Of a stretch of 64,000 nucleotides of DNA, positions 22,507 through 35,261 are shown one piece after another (within the stretch, counting starts at the first letter, position 1; each line of letters opens with the position of its first letter). Below the pieces are notes generated by a model. That model was given only the letters and a program-made list of their open reading frames with translations. It was not told the DNA's origin and did no database searches. The stretch comes from Maratus speciosus (taxonomy: Eukaryota > Arthropoda > Arachnida > Araneae > Salticidae), in assembly GCA_963932465.1 (NCBI GenBank), contig OZ010791.1, positions 620,937,800-621,001,799 on the forward strand, in the 5' to 3' direction. Both the position numbers and the translations under genes were made by a program.

Positions 22507-24392
22507 AATATGTTCCAGCCATATTTACAAGGTAAGTTCACATGACCTATCGTTTTAAAGTGCGCATTATAGAGCATTTAAGGTACACCTTATAAGACCC
22601 AAAGAGCGGATAAAGAGTTAAAATTTATAACTAAAAAAAAAACTACTTTGACGTAAATGACGTCTAAAGTTAATATATTTAGTTATATAAAGTTAATATA
22701 TTAGGAATTAGCTATTGGACAATAAAAATGGATAACTTGTATAATTTTCTTCTGTGACTTAACAAGTAACCACAATTTTTTTAAATACTAAATTAATATT
22801 CAAGTTTTTCACAGTAATCATTACTTTTATAGAAACCCTTTTTAATAAAATCCTAAAGTATTGCGAGATAAATTCTCATGTTGCTTAATTTTTGTTTCCT
22901 GTTTCTTGGCATTTTTTTAAAGAATGCTGTTATGTGATGCATGCCAATTCTTTCTTTGTTTTTGTTCTGAATTTCCCAGCATGCACCAATCTTTTTTCCA
23001 GTGCCTGCTTTGTTATTTGGTATTGGTACGCATCCCATTTCAACCATCTCTGTGGAGCATGTGATGCATGCCCATCTCTTTCTCCCAGCATATCACACCC
23101 TTGCTTCAAAAGTGCTTAATTCAAAAACCTGTTTTGCAGGAAATGTAAAAAATTGTTTCCAGGCTGTTTAGGTAAATTTTAGTTGATCTAGTGATGTAAT
23201 TAAGAAGAACTATGCATTTAATAAGATAGATTGTCATTCCTGCAGATTTTTTTAATTTTCACATTCCCTTAGGAAGGTTAGATTACAACTGAAGGTGTAG
23301 CGCTTCTGTAGAAGGGTCAGTGGACATCTTGCAAACATAAAAAACAACACAATTGCTACCTGGTGGCTGGATTTTCAGTACACTGTCTGATACTTTAAGT
23401 GATTGGTAGAGGCATAAAAACAAGCTAAATAGCAGACATAACTAAGAAAACAGAACTTTTGCCTTGTGGCACTTTTGAAGCCTCGTTGCTTGACTCTCTT
23501 TGTGGCTTGCTGTGCATGCTCATTGTCATCGTTAGGTGTGACCTCTTCATTGGCACTGCTTTTGATTTTGGCCAATGCTTATGACTTTTTCTCTAGGTGG
23601 AGGTGTGTTTCATGATGTCATGACATATAATAGTTTTTGTTTCGCTTTAGAATGGTATTAGATTCGATCTATTGATATTTATCATTTCTTGAATTTGGAC
23701 AAATACTTTTAAAATTTTTCATTTATTTACTTTTCTGTTTCCTCATCCTTCTGGTATATAGACTTTGACTGTTAAAATTTCAACAGTTATTGGTCTAGTG
23801 GTAGGTCGAATTAGTATATTTATGTGAAGTCACGATTTTGCTGTTTTAGTGAAAGATTCTTTGAAATTTATAATTCTTTAAAAGCCCCCTTTGCTTTAGT
23901 TTAGTGATGGTGACTTAAATATTGTTTTAATTCATTGATTAAAAATCTATGGTGGTCAAAAACAGAACAGATCTTTTTTTTTACACTCAAGTTATAACAT
24001 AGAAAATTTATTTGACTTTGGAATGTTTTCAGCCTGTCACACTGAAGTGAAGTGTACTCTACACTTCACTTCAAGAAAGTGAGATTTTTTTTTTTCTTTT
24101 TTTTTTTTTTAAATCTTTTTCCCGTAGTCATAATGAAAAGAATTTATGTTATATGTCTTTGAGTTGTTGCATTGTATTCTTTAAATTAAAATGATATAAG
24201 TTATATAATGATGCAAGTACAATTTACGATCATGGCTAGCATAACAAATAGTTATATCACAAGCCCTTAAAAAAAAAAATCAAAGTACTGGACTTTTACG
24301 TGTAAGCTGCACCCGCATGTAATAAATGCACCCTGACTTTTTTATACATTATTCGAGGGGGGGGGGGATTACAATAAACATCTCAAACAGAT
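22507..24392. other. Non-coding; two less AT-rich patches
   Basis: 22890-23120 has a repeated 'tgtgatgcatgcc' phrase (22933, 23060) and 'cccagcat'. 23375-23600 has an open minus frame (23575-23375) containing NEEVTPNDDNEHAQQATKRV, hydrophilic and protein-like at first, then hydrophobic. It begins just after a stop with no good acceptor. I recognise neither; the second could be an old exon or repeat. G11 near 24357. Confidence 0.3.
24043..24073. repeat. Perfect 14-bp hairpin followed by T tract
   Basis: TGAAGTGAAGTGTA, loop CTC, then its exact complement; T-rich tract about 20 nt later. Function unknown. Confidence 0.8.
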
Positions 24393-24398
24393 TTTATT
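24393..24398 (-). terminator. Polyadenylation signal for the 4-finger exon
   Basis: AATAAA on the minus strand, about 390 nt after the stop of the four-finger exon. Plausible as the 3' end signal but common by chance here. Confidence 0.3.
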
Positions 24399-24784
24399 CT
24401 AATAAAATTTAACTGTTAGTGCTAAAATCACACAGTATAATAACGTATTGCTTAATGGTAATGACCAATAGACATATATAAAGACAGCCAAAACTCAAAT
24501 TTTCATTTAACATATTTACCTTGATTTTCAAAGTAAAATTTGAGGGTGAACCATGCAGCATACATGAAAAGGCACAGTATTATGGCTGCAAAATAATGTC
24601 AATAATACAAACATTACGACTGGGAATGAAAAGAAATCGAATGCTTGAAAAAATTTCTTTTTATCTAACTTTGTACATACAGATATCAATAGATCATGTT
24701 TAAGCAGATCTACATGAAATAAGTGTTACATGTTGATCACTATGACTTAAAAACACAAATTAACTATCATAAAAACACCAGGCC

Positions 24785-25197
24785 TTAAATTACTGTATTA
24801 AATAATTTTGAAGCTATTTCTGGATGCACTTTGGCAGCATGAAGACGCATATTAATCTTCTGAACAAAGCCTTTGAAACACACAGGGCATTTGAACGGTT
24901 GTTCACCAGTATGAAGCAACTTGTGATTATTTAAGACGTGTTTGTGAGAGAACCTCTCATTGCAAACATCACAAGCATAAGGGCGTTCGCCTGTGTGACT
25001 TCTCAAGTGAGTTCTCAGGCTACCCTTTTGATTAAAAGCTTTTGAACACAGTGGGCATATGTTGCCGCCTACTGAATGAGTCATTAAGTGATTTCCTAAA
25101 TTGTAACTGTCTTCGAAAATTATATTGCAGACAGAACATTTGCTTTCTTCTGTTGCACTCTTGAAACTCCTGGAAGAGCGTAATATGTTCTGAAAAA
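24785..25197 (-). CDS. C2H2 zinc-finger terminal exon (4 fingers)
   Basis: Terminal coding exon with four C2H2 fingers. Reading from a phase-1 acceptor (TATCTTAG, exon from 25197) gives 137 residues. Fingers lie at about 21-41 (CSVC...HLMTH), 48-68 (CPLC...HLRSH), 76-96 (CDVC...HKLLH) and 104-125 (CPVC...HAAKVH, with a four-residue H-H gap). Linkers TGERPYA and TGEQPFK are canonical; the tail is 12 residues. Finger 2 carries QKGSLRT, matching the other two zinc-finger exons. A second and stronger-looking acceptor, TTTTTCAG, ends 8 nt downstream (exon from 25189) but would put the fingers out of frame after a phase-1 donor, so I prefer 25197. If the upstream exon ended in phase 0, 25189 would be correct. 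A good AATAAA lies about 390 nt past the stop. The 5' exons are not identified. Confidence 0.85.
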
Positions 25198-28100
25198 CTA
25201 AGATAAATATTATTTAATAACTATAACATCGAGCAATAATGTTACTGATAATAAACAATTGTTAAACAGACACATACTTTAACAAAACAATTTAAAATAG
25301 TTTTGATGCTTAAAACACCTGACTAGGATTAATGTAGATATTACATAATTAAAGTAAAATATACCATATTTTTAAAGAGGTAATTTAATTAAGGGGGGGG
25401 GAAAATGCTGTCGTGATTGAAATAAAAAGATTTTTCAATATTATGATAGTAAATAAATCTACAGTTCACTTTATATGCATTTTAGGCTCTATCAACTATA
25501 TTAGTATAGTGAAGCTCAAAACATGGAAGAAATATAAATTAAACTAGTTGCAGGGCCGGATATAAGCATGGGCCACATCACCCATCAAATTAAGTTTTAA
25601 GAATGCAATTTTTAAATTTTGAAAAGCTCTAAAAAAATGTGAATGAAAAACAGAAGTTCATATTGCTTTACAAGCCTAGTTACAAAGAGATAAATTTCCA
25701 CATTGTCATGGGTGAGAATTCATTTAAAGGCCTTTATATCACAAAACAATCCATCTTACTCATTCACATTTTAAAAGGGCAGTAAAGAAGCTGATTGATG
25801 ACGGTGTGATAAATTATTTTGATCAAATAAAAGCTAGGGATACAGATCTTCAATAATCGTAAAATGAATACATTAAAGTTTCTATGTTGTAAAATCTTCA
25901 CTTTTTTTTAGTCAAATTATTATATGCAACTAGCATAGCAGATAATACTTTATAATAACACATATGCAAGTGTTTTCTCTTCCCTTTCATCCAAATATTC
26001 ATATCTTCTCAAAAACATAAATTCCCCGATGTAAGTGTGAATCTTTATTATCATTCAACCAATCACTTTATTTTGAAAAAAGAACAGATAAGAAAACAAC
26101 AGCAAATTTAATTTGGTAGGTGTATAAAACAAAAATCAGCCCTGACAACTTGATTTTAATTTTATAAGAATATTCATACAAACACATACATGCGTCAATG
26201 TAAGTCTGTCAGAATTTTCTAGCATACAAATAATTTCTCCAATGGGAAAAAAAAAAAAAGACATAAAACCTAGTCAAATATTCTAAACATTTTAGAATAT
26301 AGTTACATGATATTACTTATTAACAGCAACAATCATCAAAATAGTTTTTACAAGAAGCAATGACTGCATTTGTTAAATACCTAAAAAGAGACATTCAAAT
26401 ATACATAATAATATAGCTATTTTCTCTTCACAAATTGTACATTAAAAAGACATCAAAAGTGATCAACATGTATCATAACAAAATTATGCTCTTTACAAAC
26501 ACATCTTGCATTTTAATTATTGCAAAAATCTCCATCTACATCTTAAAAACTTTATAAATGATCAAAATAAAAAAAGACAAAAAGAAAATTTGGCACTGTG
26601 TGATACAAGAGTATTAATTCCTATCAAGAATAAATGTTGATAGAACAATTTGTACACCATTTTTTTGTAAAAGCACATAAAAACATACCAATGAGTGCAT
26701 CATACTTTATTCCTAAGAAAGTCAGAACAGGGTGTTTTCAAAAGAAATCAGACAATTACAAGGCCAGACTCTATTATTTGTATAACTACATCAGGTACAT
26801 AGTATTGACTTTCACCAAAAGAGGTGAAATGAAGTAAAGGCATAGTTGGAAGAAATTAGATTTTTTTTTTTTCTTTTTCACTGTATAAAATCATAAATTG
26901 TAAGTGGAAAAATCTACTTTAAAATATTTTCCCATTGGAATATAAAAGAGATTGTGTAATATTTGCTCATTTGTTAACTGTCTTAGAAATGCTTCTTATT
27001 TTAAAAGGCATAAATGTAAAACAGTACATACAGATGCAAATCAATTGTCATAGAATATGCTAATGAACAAAAAACCAAAATTAACATAAACATTCATAGA
27101 AATTAAAAAATATATATATTAAAAGTAATTCAATTCACATTAAATTCAAAAGACACAAGGTTTAAACAATAAGATGGATAACAAGTATTTTCAAATTTCT
27201 ATTATTAGAATAACAATATTGAATTTTTTTTTTTAATAAATAAGATTTTTAAATTTATTAAGGTCCATAAAAATTTTAAGAATGAGTAAAAGAAGTTTCA
27301 ATAAAAATGAAAAATACACAGAACTTATACAATCCACAACATGAATTTGGAAAAGATTAAATTTTTCAATCGCAGGAAAAATTAAAATAAATATCAGAGT
27401 AGCATTAATTTTCTTTTTCCTAAGAACCAGACAAGAACGAAAACATATTAATATCCTTTCAAGAATTTATGGAATACCCCACATTAAAAGAGAAATATTA
27501 ATATTTGTATTGATAGCTTCTTAATTGCATTTAGAATTAAATTAAAAAATAGCAAAAAGGATATCAAAGCTTATAGTAATGTATCAGTTATTGAATTCAA
27601 TATGAAGGGAAAAATTTAAGAAAAATAAAGACAATGTTCTGCATATTCAATCATTTTAGAACAGTTCATTGAAAATTGGGAATATAGGTCAATTTCTGCA
27701 TATAAGAGAATTATGAAAATGTGTGAGTGGTTATGTGAGAGAATTATGAAAATAAAGAAATTGAACTGTTTCTTAATATAAAATAAAGGTAACAAAATAG
27801 TACGAATGTCAAGCTCTGATTTTTTTCTATTACTTACTAATAGTAATTTAAAACAAATTCTACTACTTTTTCTAGTAATTTTCTCATAAAAATGTAGTCA
27901 TTAGAATGAGCTTTAAAATTTTTTTTTTAAATATTAATTTAAAACTACAGAGTATATAATGAATTTAAAAGTACAGTCGGTTTAAACTACTTAGCCGAAT
28001 AACTTTCCATTCGGTATCTGAGTAAGATTCTAACACCTGACATAAAATTAAGTATATATTTAAAAAATATTTTGACAACTCAGGAAAACAGAGACACCCT

Positions 28101-28512
28101 TTATAAGAAGTGTACACAGAAAAAATAAGTTAAAAATATTGCTTTTTTGGGGAGATATTTTGGATATATGAATGTATCACATGCCCATAGACTTAGCATT
28201 AGCGAAGGGAATTCAGAAGTTCGGTGACTAGCAGCCTTAAGGAAAGATCTACTGGTAAAGCCAAATATGATATAAAAATTGGATATTCATCAGAGCAATG
28301 AGATGTTACCCCCGGAAGATTTGAGATTCTGACTTTTTAATGGTCAAAAAGTGCAATTTTCTGCCTGGAACTCTATAATGTCCCCCCTAGATCCACAGAA
28401 ATCCCTCCTGGTGAAAAGTGTCTGAATTCAACACTGTTAAAATGTATGGGGTGTTCTCTCTCTCTCTTTTTAGCTGACTGCACATTTTACCATTTTACAT
28501 TAAATGACCAGA
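25198..28512. other. Intron or intergenic DNA
   Basis: Upstream of the four-finger exon on its strand. Only an orphan hAT-like left end (CAGGGCCGGA at 25553) stands out; the rest is AT-rich and featureless to me. Confidence 0.45.
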
Positions 28513-28884
28513 CAGGGTTCCCAGCAAAAGATGACCGGCAAATTCCATGGTCAAGTCTAAAAAAATTCCCTGACCAAACAGGCATACAATGAAATTTGCT
28601 ACTAATTTTCACAACCCTTTGTCAAAATTGGCAATTTTTTTCTGCAATCGTTCTTCAAATTTCTCGATTTTTTTTTTTTTTTTTTTTTTTTTGATCATTT
28701 GATGAATTTTGTGATTTTTTTCCCGAGACTATTTGATGAATTTCGTGTCACTTTTTCATTTTTTCTCCAAGATTTTTTTGAAAATATCTGTAGATTCCCT
28801 GACTTTTCCTATATATTTTGAAATTTCCCTTACTTTCACTGACTACTTTAAATTCCCTGACTTTCTATGACGCTGGGAACCCTG
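28513..28884. mobile_element. hAT-like MITE with CAGGGTTCCCAGC ends
   Basis: CAGGGTTCCCAGC and GCTGGGAACCCTG are exact inverted ends. CCAGA flanks both sides (28508-28512, 28885-28889), a 5-bp duplication; classical hATs make 8 bp, so the group is uncertain. Subterminal 'attccctgac' motifs recur. T26 tract inside. 372 bp, no frame. Confidence 0.8.
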
Positions 28885-28889
28885 CCAGA

Positions 28890-30184
28890 GAAATTCAGAA
28901 AATTATGCATATGCTGCTATTTTTCAAAATCTTAAAACAATAGAATCGGAGATTCTTTGAGCTAAAACTTACATGACATACCATCAAATCACAGATAGTC
29001 TTCTTTACCTAAATACAAGAAATATTTTCAAAGTTATAAAAGGTCTTTTATAGAGGTTCTCATTAGAGGACAACATCAGCAGGAGAGACTGGATGTGCGG
29101 AACATCTTCAGCCCCCCCCCCCCCCAATTTTTTTTTATTCAAAGGTAACAGAAAAAGACTTTGTTTTCATTAGGGACTACAGATGAGTTTGTTCTCTATT
29201 TTCACAGTCTGAGACTAATAAGTTGAAATATGAGCCTGAAACATTTTGTCATCAGAAATTAATTAGAAAATGTCAACAGAAATTAATTTTCTCATTTAAA
29301 AATCGCTTCTTACTTTGAAGTAAATAACATTAATCCCAAATACTCTCCATAATGTTTCATGTCCCTGAAAATCTGTTGAAAATAGTAAATTTGTTATTTA
29401 TATCCAACTACCGGCAGAAATAAGTAACAATTATTATTCTTTTAAAATATCCTTTTAGAACTATGGCAGAAAAACATGACTTCTATTTTGTAGTCATTCT
29501 GAAAAAAGGACTTCATACAGAAAGAAAGGATAGACAAGGGATATAATATAGCTTGTTTATTTTACTAATATTGACCATGCCAAAGCTTCAGAAATGGATA
29601 GAATATTTCTGTTTGTGCCCCGTCAATAACAATTCAATTGTATTTCAAACTGATTTTTACAGGATAAAAAACTCACACTGCATTCTTGTTTCTTAAACAG
29701 CATCTGACATGATGAAATCCCCCCCCCCCCCAATTTTAAATTTGTGAATAAATAAAATTTTCACTTTGACATTGAGCCCATTTCATCTCTATTTGAGATC
29801 TATATAGGAACAGAACACAGGAATTCAGCATTCGCTGAATTCCCCCCCCCCCCCCCACTTCCTTTATGAGAAGGCCTGTTTAACCACTATAAAATATAAA
29901 AGTTATCAAGGAAACTGAATTAAATGCTGACATTTTTAAGTGTACTTTAACATGCATTTACTGTACAACATAATAAAAGTTATTAAGAAAACTCAATTAA
30001 ATGCTGATTTTTTAAATGCATTTTAACATGCATTAACAAGAAATAAATCAAGCTGCAATAAATGAAGCAACCTTTTCAAGTTCATTTTACCCTTCTTATT
30101 GAACAAACCTTACATTTATAGTAAAAATAGTTTTAGAGAAATATATAACTAATGAAAAAATTTAATTTTCAACTAAACTATTAA
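28890..30184. other. Non-coding with three long C tracts
   Basis: C14 at 29112, C13 at 29719, C15 at 29842. At 29890-30030 an approximately 85-bp tandem duplication ('aaagttat.aag.aaactgaa' / 'aaatgctgac') is visible. No gene. Confidence 0.5.
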
Positions 30185-30686
30185 CCCTTCACTGCATGAA
30201 TTTTTCTATTTTTATGATTTTTTTAAAAATGTATATATCTGTCTAATAATGGGAAAAATAGCAAACAAAATTTAAATTTCAAAATTTCAGCTAAAATTTG
30301 ATATTTTATGGGGTCTGTCATATGTACACATTTAGAGTTTTTAAATATTGTATTGCTATATTTTGCAACTAATTGAGCTTAAATCAATTTTATCTGCTTA
30401 ACACTCTGCAACTTTTATTATATTAATATTTTTAAGTATTCAGTAAAAATAATGAAAGCAAATTTCACCTTAATAGCTTGATCATTTTTTGTTTTCGTTT
30501 CCGAAGAACAAATTCTATTTTTTTGTCTAATGCAGCCATCTGACATGGTCAAAATAAGTGTTATTCCATTCTTTAGATTGTTCTTGATCAGTTAACAGTG
30601 ATCATATTAGTCAAATTCATGGCACATAATGAAAATTATAATGTTTTTAGGTATGTGCCCGATATGGCACGTGGTGTAGTGAAGGG
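30185..30686. mobile_element. piggyBac-type TTAA element
   Basis: TTAA-CCCTTCACT at the left and AGTGAAGGG-TTAA at the right (TTAA at 30181-30184 and 30687-30690). CCC...GGG ends with TTAA targets are typical of piggyBac. 502 bp, without transposase. Confidence 0.75.
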
Positions 30687-30690
30687 TTAA

Positions 30691-33003
30691 GATAAACAAA
30701 ATATCAATAACATTATACAACTATGACGCCTAACATCCAGAGAATACTGCAGGAATATCTTAAATAACAATATTGCATATACTTGAATATGCAAAAAGAT
30801 ATGGTAAAAGAAATTGCATATTAATTAATATTTGTACTTCATGGTTAAATGCTAAAAAAAAAAGTTGTATCAAAAGTTTGAGTGATTCATCCTGTTATTA
30901 TACGTGTTTTTTCAACAAATATACATAATAGTTTCTTTTTAAAAGTACATAAATTTGTAACACAACACTGAAGATTAGGTAATAAAAATGCCATTATTAA
31001 TCAATGCTTTTTTTGCTTTTGAAAGTAATTCATTAAATCTCAGAAATACTGTCTGTTTAACTTTCTTCAGCAAATAGCAAAGATCATATATTCACATGAC
31101 AGACAACACTCTTTTCAATTATGAATTATTTATGAACTTTTACCTATTAAACTTTATAAATAGTAATAATATGTTGTTGTTGTCTTACAAGATTCAGTTC
31201 TATTATTAAAAGAAAAGTATAAAAATTTATAATCATATTCAGAGCAAAAGAGAATGGATAATCAATAAAGTTTAAAAAAACTTAAAATTCAATTAAAATA
31301 ATACAAGATTAATTTAAATGCTATATTTTTTCACACACTCTACATGTCTAGTAACATAAAAGAGTTATTTCAAAAAAATAACTTATCAGTAAATATTGCA
31401 GTTTACAGATACAACTACATACAACAAAAGAATTGTTCTTTAAAATACAGTGAAAGTGCTTGACACTTGTATTGCAGGTACTCTATGTAATATGTGATAG
31501 TTTTTATATGTTAAAAAAATATATTGTTCAAAAAAGATGAAGTAAAATTTTATTAAGTCAGATTTCTTTTGAAACACCATATGTTCTTTGTAAAAAATGC
31601 ATATTCTAAATGGCACAAGTAAAATTTGCATAAGAGAATTGCATAGTTTTATCACTTCTAAAAGTGATTCAGGCAAAGTCACAATACATAGTTTAAAAGA
31701 TCACAGCTAAGCATTTAAAGTAAAATAAAACCATGAAACTTATGCCAAAAAACTGCATAAATAACATACTACATCAAAGCATCCTCAAATCATACATGTA
31801 ACAATAATATAAAAATGCATATAAAAAACTAATTTGTTGGTAAATTCTTCCTATGGTATATTGATTTTATTTGCATATTGATGTGAACATAACAAAATAG
31901 TTTAATTTTGCAAATTTTTGATCAGAATGCAATTTAAACATTTTAAAACTGATATAACTTTAACTCTTTGGTTATGCATTGCAATATACTAAGCATATAA
32001 GATGACTAATAATTCGGAATATTTGTTTCAAAAAATATATTGCATTTTTTGAAAATACACACAAATTTAAAACCTAAAACGTTCTGGAAGTATTCATTTA
32101 AAAACAATAGGCAGCATAGAAAAGAGAACTGAAAATGGTGTTTAATACTATAAGAAAGTTGAGTATTATTTCCAAAACCTAAAAAATACCTATAATTGCC
32201 TGCTTAAAAAATACCTATAATTGCCTGCTTTAAGAATTGCAAAAATGTGCTACAGGAAAACTGAAATTTGTTTTGTAAAGTTGACAATAACAAAAAGCAG
32301 TATACTTGAATTGTGTGAAAAAAATATATTCTTTTCGAAAATCTTATAATAATTGTTTTATGGCAATAAAATATAAATTTTTTTAAGAATTCATTTTCTT
32401 AGAGTCTAAAATTATTGTAGCTCTTATATTTTCTTATGAAACAAGCATAACATTGTAACATTGTAATAATAACATTGCAGTTTGGCATTCATGATGATCC
32501 AATTTATGATTAATATATAAAACATATTAAAAGCAGAAATCGTTAATAATTACATAATTTAAAATAGTTAAAAAGATTTTATATTTGATTTCTGATTCTA
32601 AAACACATTTTAGGGGCATGCATATTTTTTATGTTCAAAGGCAAATTAACTTTTCTCTAAAAGTATTTTGGCAAATTAACATATGTTGAAATTATTACAT
32701 TACTTATTAAAAATAACTAAAGATACTTAAAACTTTTTCAAATGAGTATATACACTGTTCTTTGGGCACTTCCAATATTCTGAGTATCTTTAGGCCTTAT
32801 TATACTCAGAGAGATAAAAACTTAAAACAGCTTTAAACATTATTAAATAAATAAAACGAATCATCAAATCTTTCACGTTTGTCATTTAATAATTAAAAAA
32901 AAAATTAAACAATGAAGTTTTAAGATAAACTGAAATGCCAAAAAATTAAATTATTCATTAAAAAGTAGCTGTTGCCTCAGACTGCACAACAGAGTTTACT
33001 TAA
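30691..33003. other. Intron or intergenic DNA
   Basis: Nothing firm. A 25-bp direct duplication ('aaaaatacctataattgcct') lies at about 32183-32230. A minus frame (31682-31440) is AT-driven. Confidence 0.4.
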
Positions 33004-33418
33004 GGCTGCTCTCAAATCCAAAATGGCTGCTTTCTGACACATTTTTACATTCATTTTTTTCTACAAACATGTCGAATTGGCAGGTGCTTTTATTAGAAAC
33101 TATGTAATCAAACTGTTTCTCCCATTTTCGATAAAAGCAGATTTTTCAGAAAAAGCTGTCAAAATAGGCATTTGAACCGAAATTCTGGACACAACAGTTC
33201 AGGATAGGAGAAAAACTGCTGTCCAGACACGAAAATCACTTATAATTTCACGATTCAATTCATTTATTAGAAAACGAGAAAAAAAATGGTTTGAATACAA
33301 ATCACTTCAATAATAATACCTGCAAGTATAATGTTTTAATAATTGTAAATGTGACAATATGTAATGTGTCAAGTTTTCAATATTTGAGCAAGAAAAAACA
33401 ATTTTTTTGAGAACTACC
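33004..33418. mobile_element. TTAA element, copy 2
   Basis: TTAA (33000-33003, 33419-33422) flanks the ends GGCTGCTCTCA and TGAGAACTACC, matching the family at 11807 and 49179. The shared interior includes 'tttttcagaaa' and 'catttgaaccgaaattc'. 415 bp. Confidence 0.75.
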
Positions 33419-33422
33419 TTAA

Positions 33423-33900
33423 TATGATATACAATAAATGAGATGCCACATTTATAGCAATAGCTCAAAAGCATATTTGCTCTATGAAATTCATTCACAT
33501 TAATCATTCTATATGGAAAAGTTGACATTTGAACAGCACTCATTACCTAATAAATTAAGAGATTTACATTATAAATTCAGAAAAAAAACTGTGATAATTG
33601 TTGGAAGAATGATTTCAATATAACAGTAATGTGAACTGACATAGAAGAAAAAACATGACTGGGAAATTTAAATGCTAAACATATCTGAAGCAATATTGCC
33701 AGCCCACTACTTTTTTAATAATTTAAATTGCTTGATTGCTACCACTTTTTGAAATAGTATAATGAACAGTATTCTTTCTTCTTGTTCAAGGCTATAAAAA
33801 ACCAGCTGTTTGGGAGAACACTGAAAAATCACTTCACTTAAAAGCCTTATGCTCTAGTAGAATTCACTTATTTTAATTTTTTCTCTTTACAAGAAAAAAG
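33423..33900. other. Non-coding, nothing recognised
   Basis: AT-rich sequence with no gene, splice pair or bounded repeat. Confidence 0.4.
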
Positions 33901-33901
33901 T

Positions 33902-34775
33902 ATCGGGTTCGTTAACTGGAATTGAAAAATTTCAACTTCCAGTTTTCGATGGATTTATACATTTTAGAAGGTCCTGAACACGATTTGGTGGTTTTTAGAA
34001 AATGTCTGTCTGTCACTCTGTGAGTCTGTATGTGACAAAAATTTTGTGGGTGCTCTATCTCAAGAACTAATGCACAGAATTTCACAAAACTTTAGATTCA
34101 GTTAGATCTTGATATAAACTGGTTCTGATTATTTTTTGGTGTAAATTGCTCAACAGGTGGCGCTGCTGTGTTGCATTTTTCATGATTTCCGAGAAGTTAT
34201 ATCTCAAGAACTAATGCATGGCATTACATAAAACTTCAGATTCAGTTAGTCCTTGATATAATTCGGTGCTGATTACTTTTTGGTGAAAATCGCTCAAGAG
34301 GTGGTGCTGCTATGCTGCATTTTTCACGATTTCTGCAACAGCTGTATCTCAAGAACTAATGCATGAATTTTCATCAAGCTTCAAATTCAGTTAGTCCCTA
34401 GTATAAATTGGCCCTAATTAGTGTTTGGTGCAAATTGCTCAACAGGTGGCCTGCTATGTGGAATTTTTTACGATTTCCGCAATAGTTCTACCTCAAAAAC
34501 TAATGCATGGATTTGCATCAAACTTCAGATTCAGTTAGAAGTTAACATAAGTTGTTGATGAAAATTACCTAATCGGTGGCGCTGATATGCTGCATTTTGC
34601 ATGATTTACACAATTTTAGCCATTGTCCTATCTCAAGAACTAATGTACGGAGTGTCATATCTTTAGAATCCTCATGATGGGCCTAGATTGCCATTTAATT
34701 TTGGCACTGTACTAGAGAATTTTGATGTATTAACATTATCAGAAGAAAGTTCTGGGATTGCCACATCCGACTAGT
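33902..34775. mobile_element. Repeat element built on a 144-bp tandem unit
   Basis: 'tatctcaagaactaatg' or variants recur at about 34056, 34200, 34345, 34489 and 34629. The rest of each unit is conserved ('acttcagattcagttag', 'ggtggcgctgctatg', 'cacgatttc'). A hairpin AACTGGAA...TTCCAGTT lies at the left (about 33917-33947), with TCTGTCTGTCACTCTGTG before the array. Possible ends are TCGGGTTCG (33902) and CCGACTAG (about 34768). TC...CTAG would suit a Helitron, but this is weak. Confidence 0.6.
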
Positions 34776-35261
34776 TTATTCTGCTACTGAAACAATAGAA
34801 ATGTATGCAATAGATCTGAATAATATAATGAATATTCATTCAATTTCAGATTAATTTTGTCTTAATTATCAAATTTATTAGAAATATAATGTTAAAATAA
34901 ATTAGGTTATAGCCAATGTCTATAAAAATGAGTGAAATTTCAAGTGTTTAAATTGAAATTTGTTTTTAAATTAAACTTACTTATATTTAAATTAAACTTA
35001 AATATGCTTTTATTTCATGATTTCAATGTTAATTTTTTATTTAGAAAATTTTTTATTTAAATTTTGCAAATAACACTTTTACTAAATTTTTCCTTATTTA
35101 ATAATGAAAAAATATGCTTTTGTTTTCATTAATTCTGATTAATTGAATTATTTTCTGAGCTCATAAGAATCACAAAAAAATTACACAACCAAGAGAAATA
35201 CTGAAAAAGCTTTCATAAATGCAAAGCGTAGTCATGCCGCCACTTTACCTACTGTGACATC
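34776..35261. other. Non-coding, nothing recognised
   Basis: AT-rich sequence; a 'ttaaattaaacttactta' duplication near 34970-35000 only. Confidence 0.4.

Noticed and set aside
24514..24585. Exon-like segment on the minus strand (TTTTGCAG...ATCAAG|GTAAATA)
   Set aside because: Good-looking sites, but it falls in what seems a decayed repeat and in the 3' flank of the four-finger exon, with no conserved frame.
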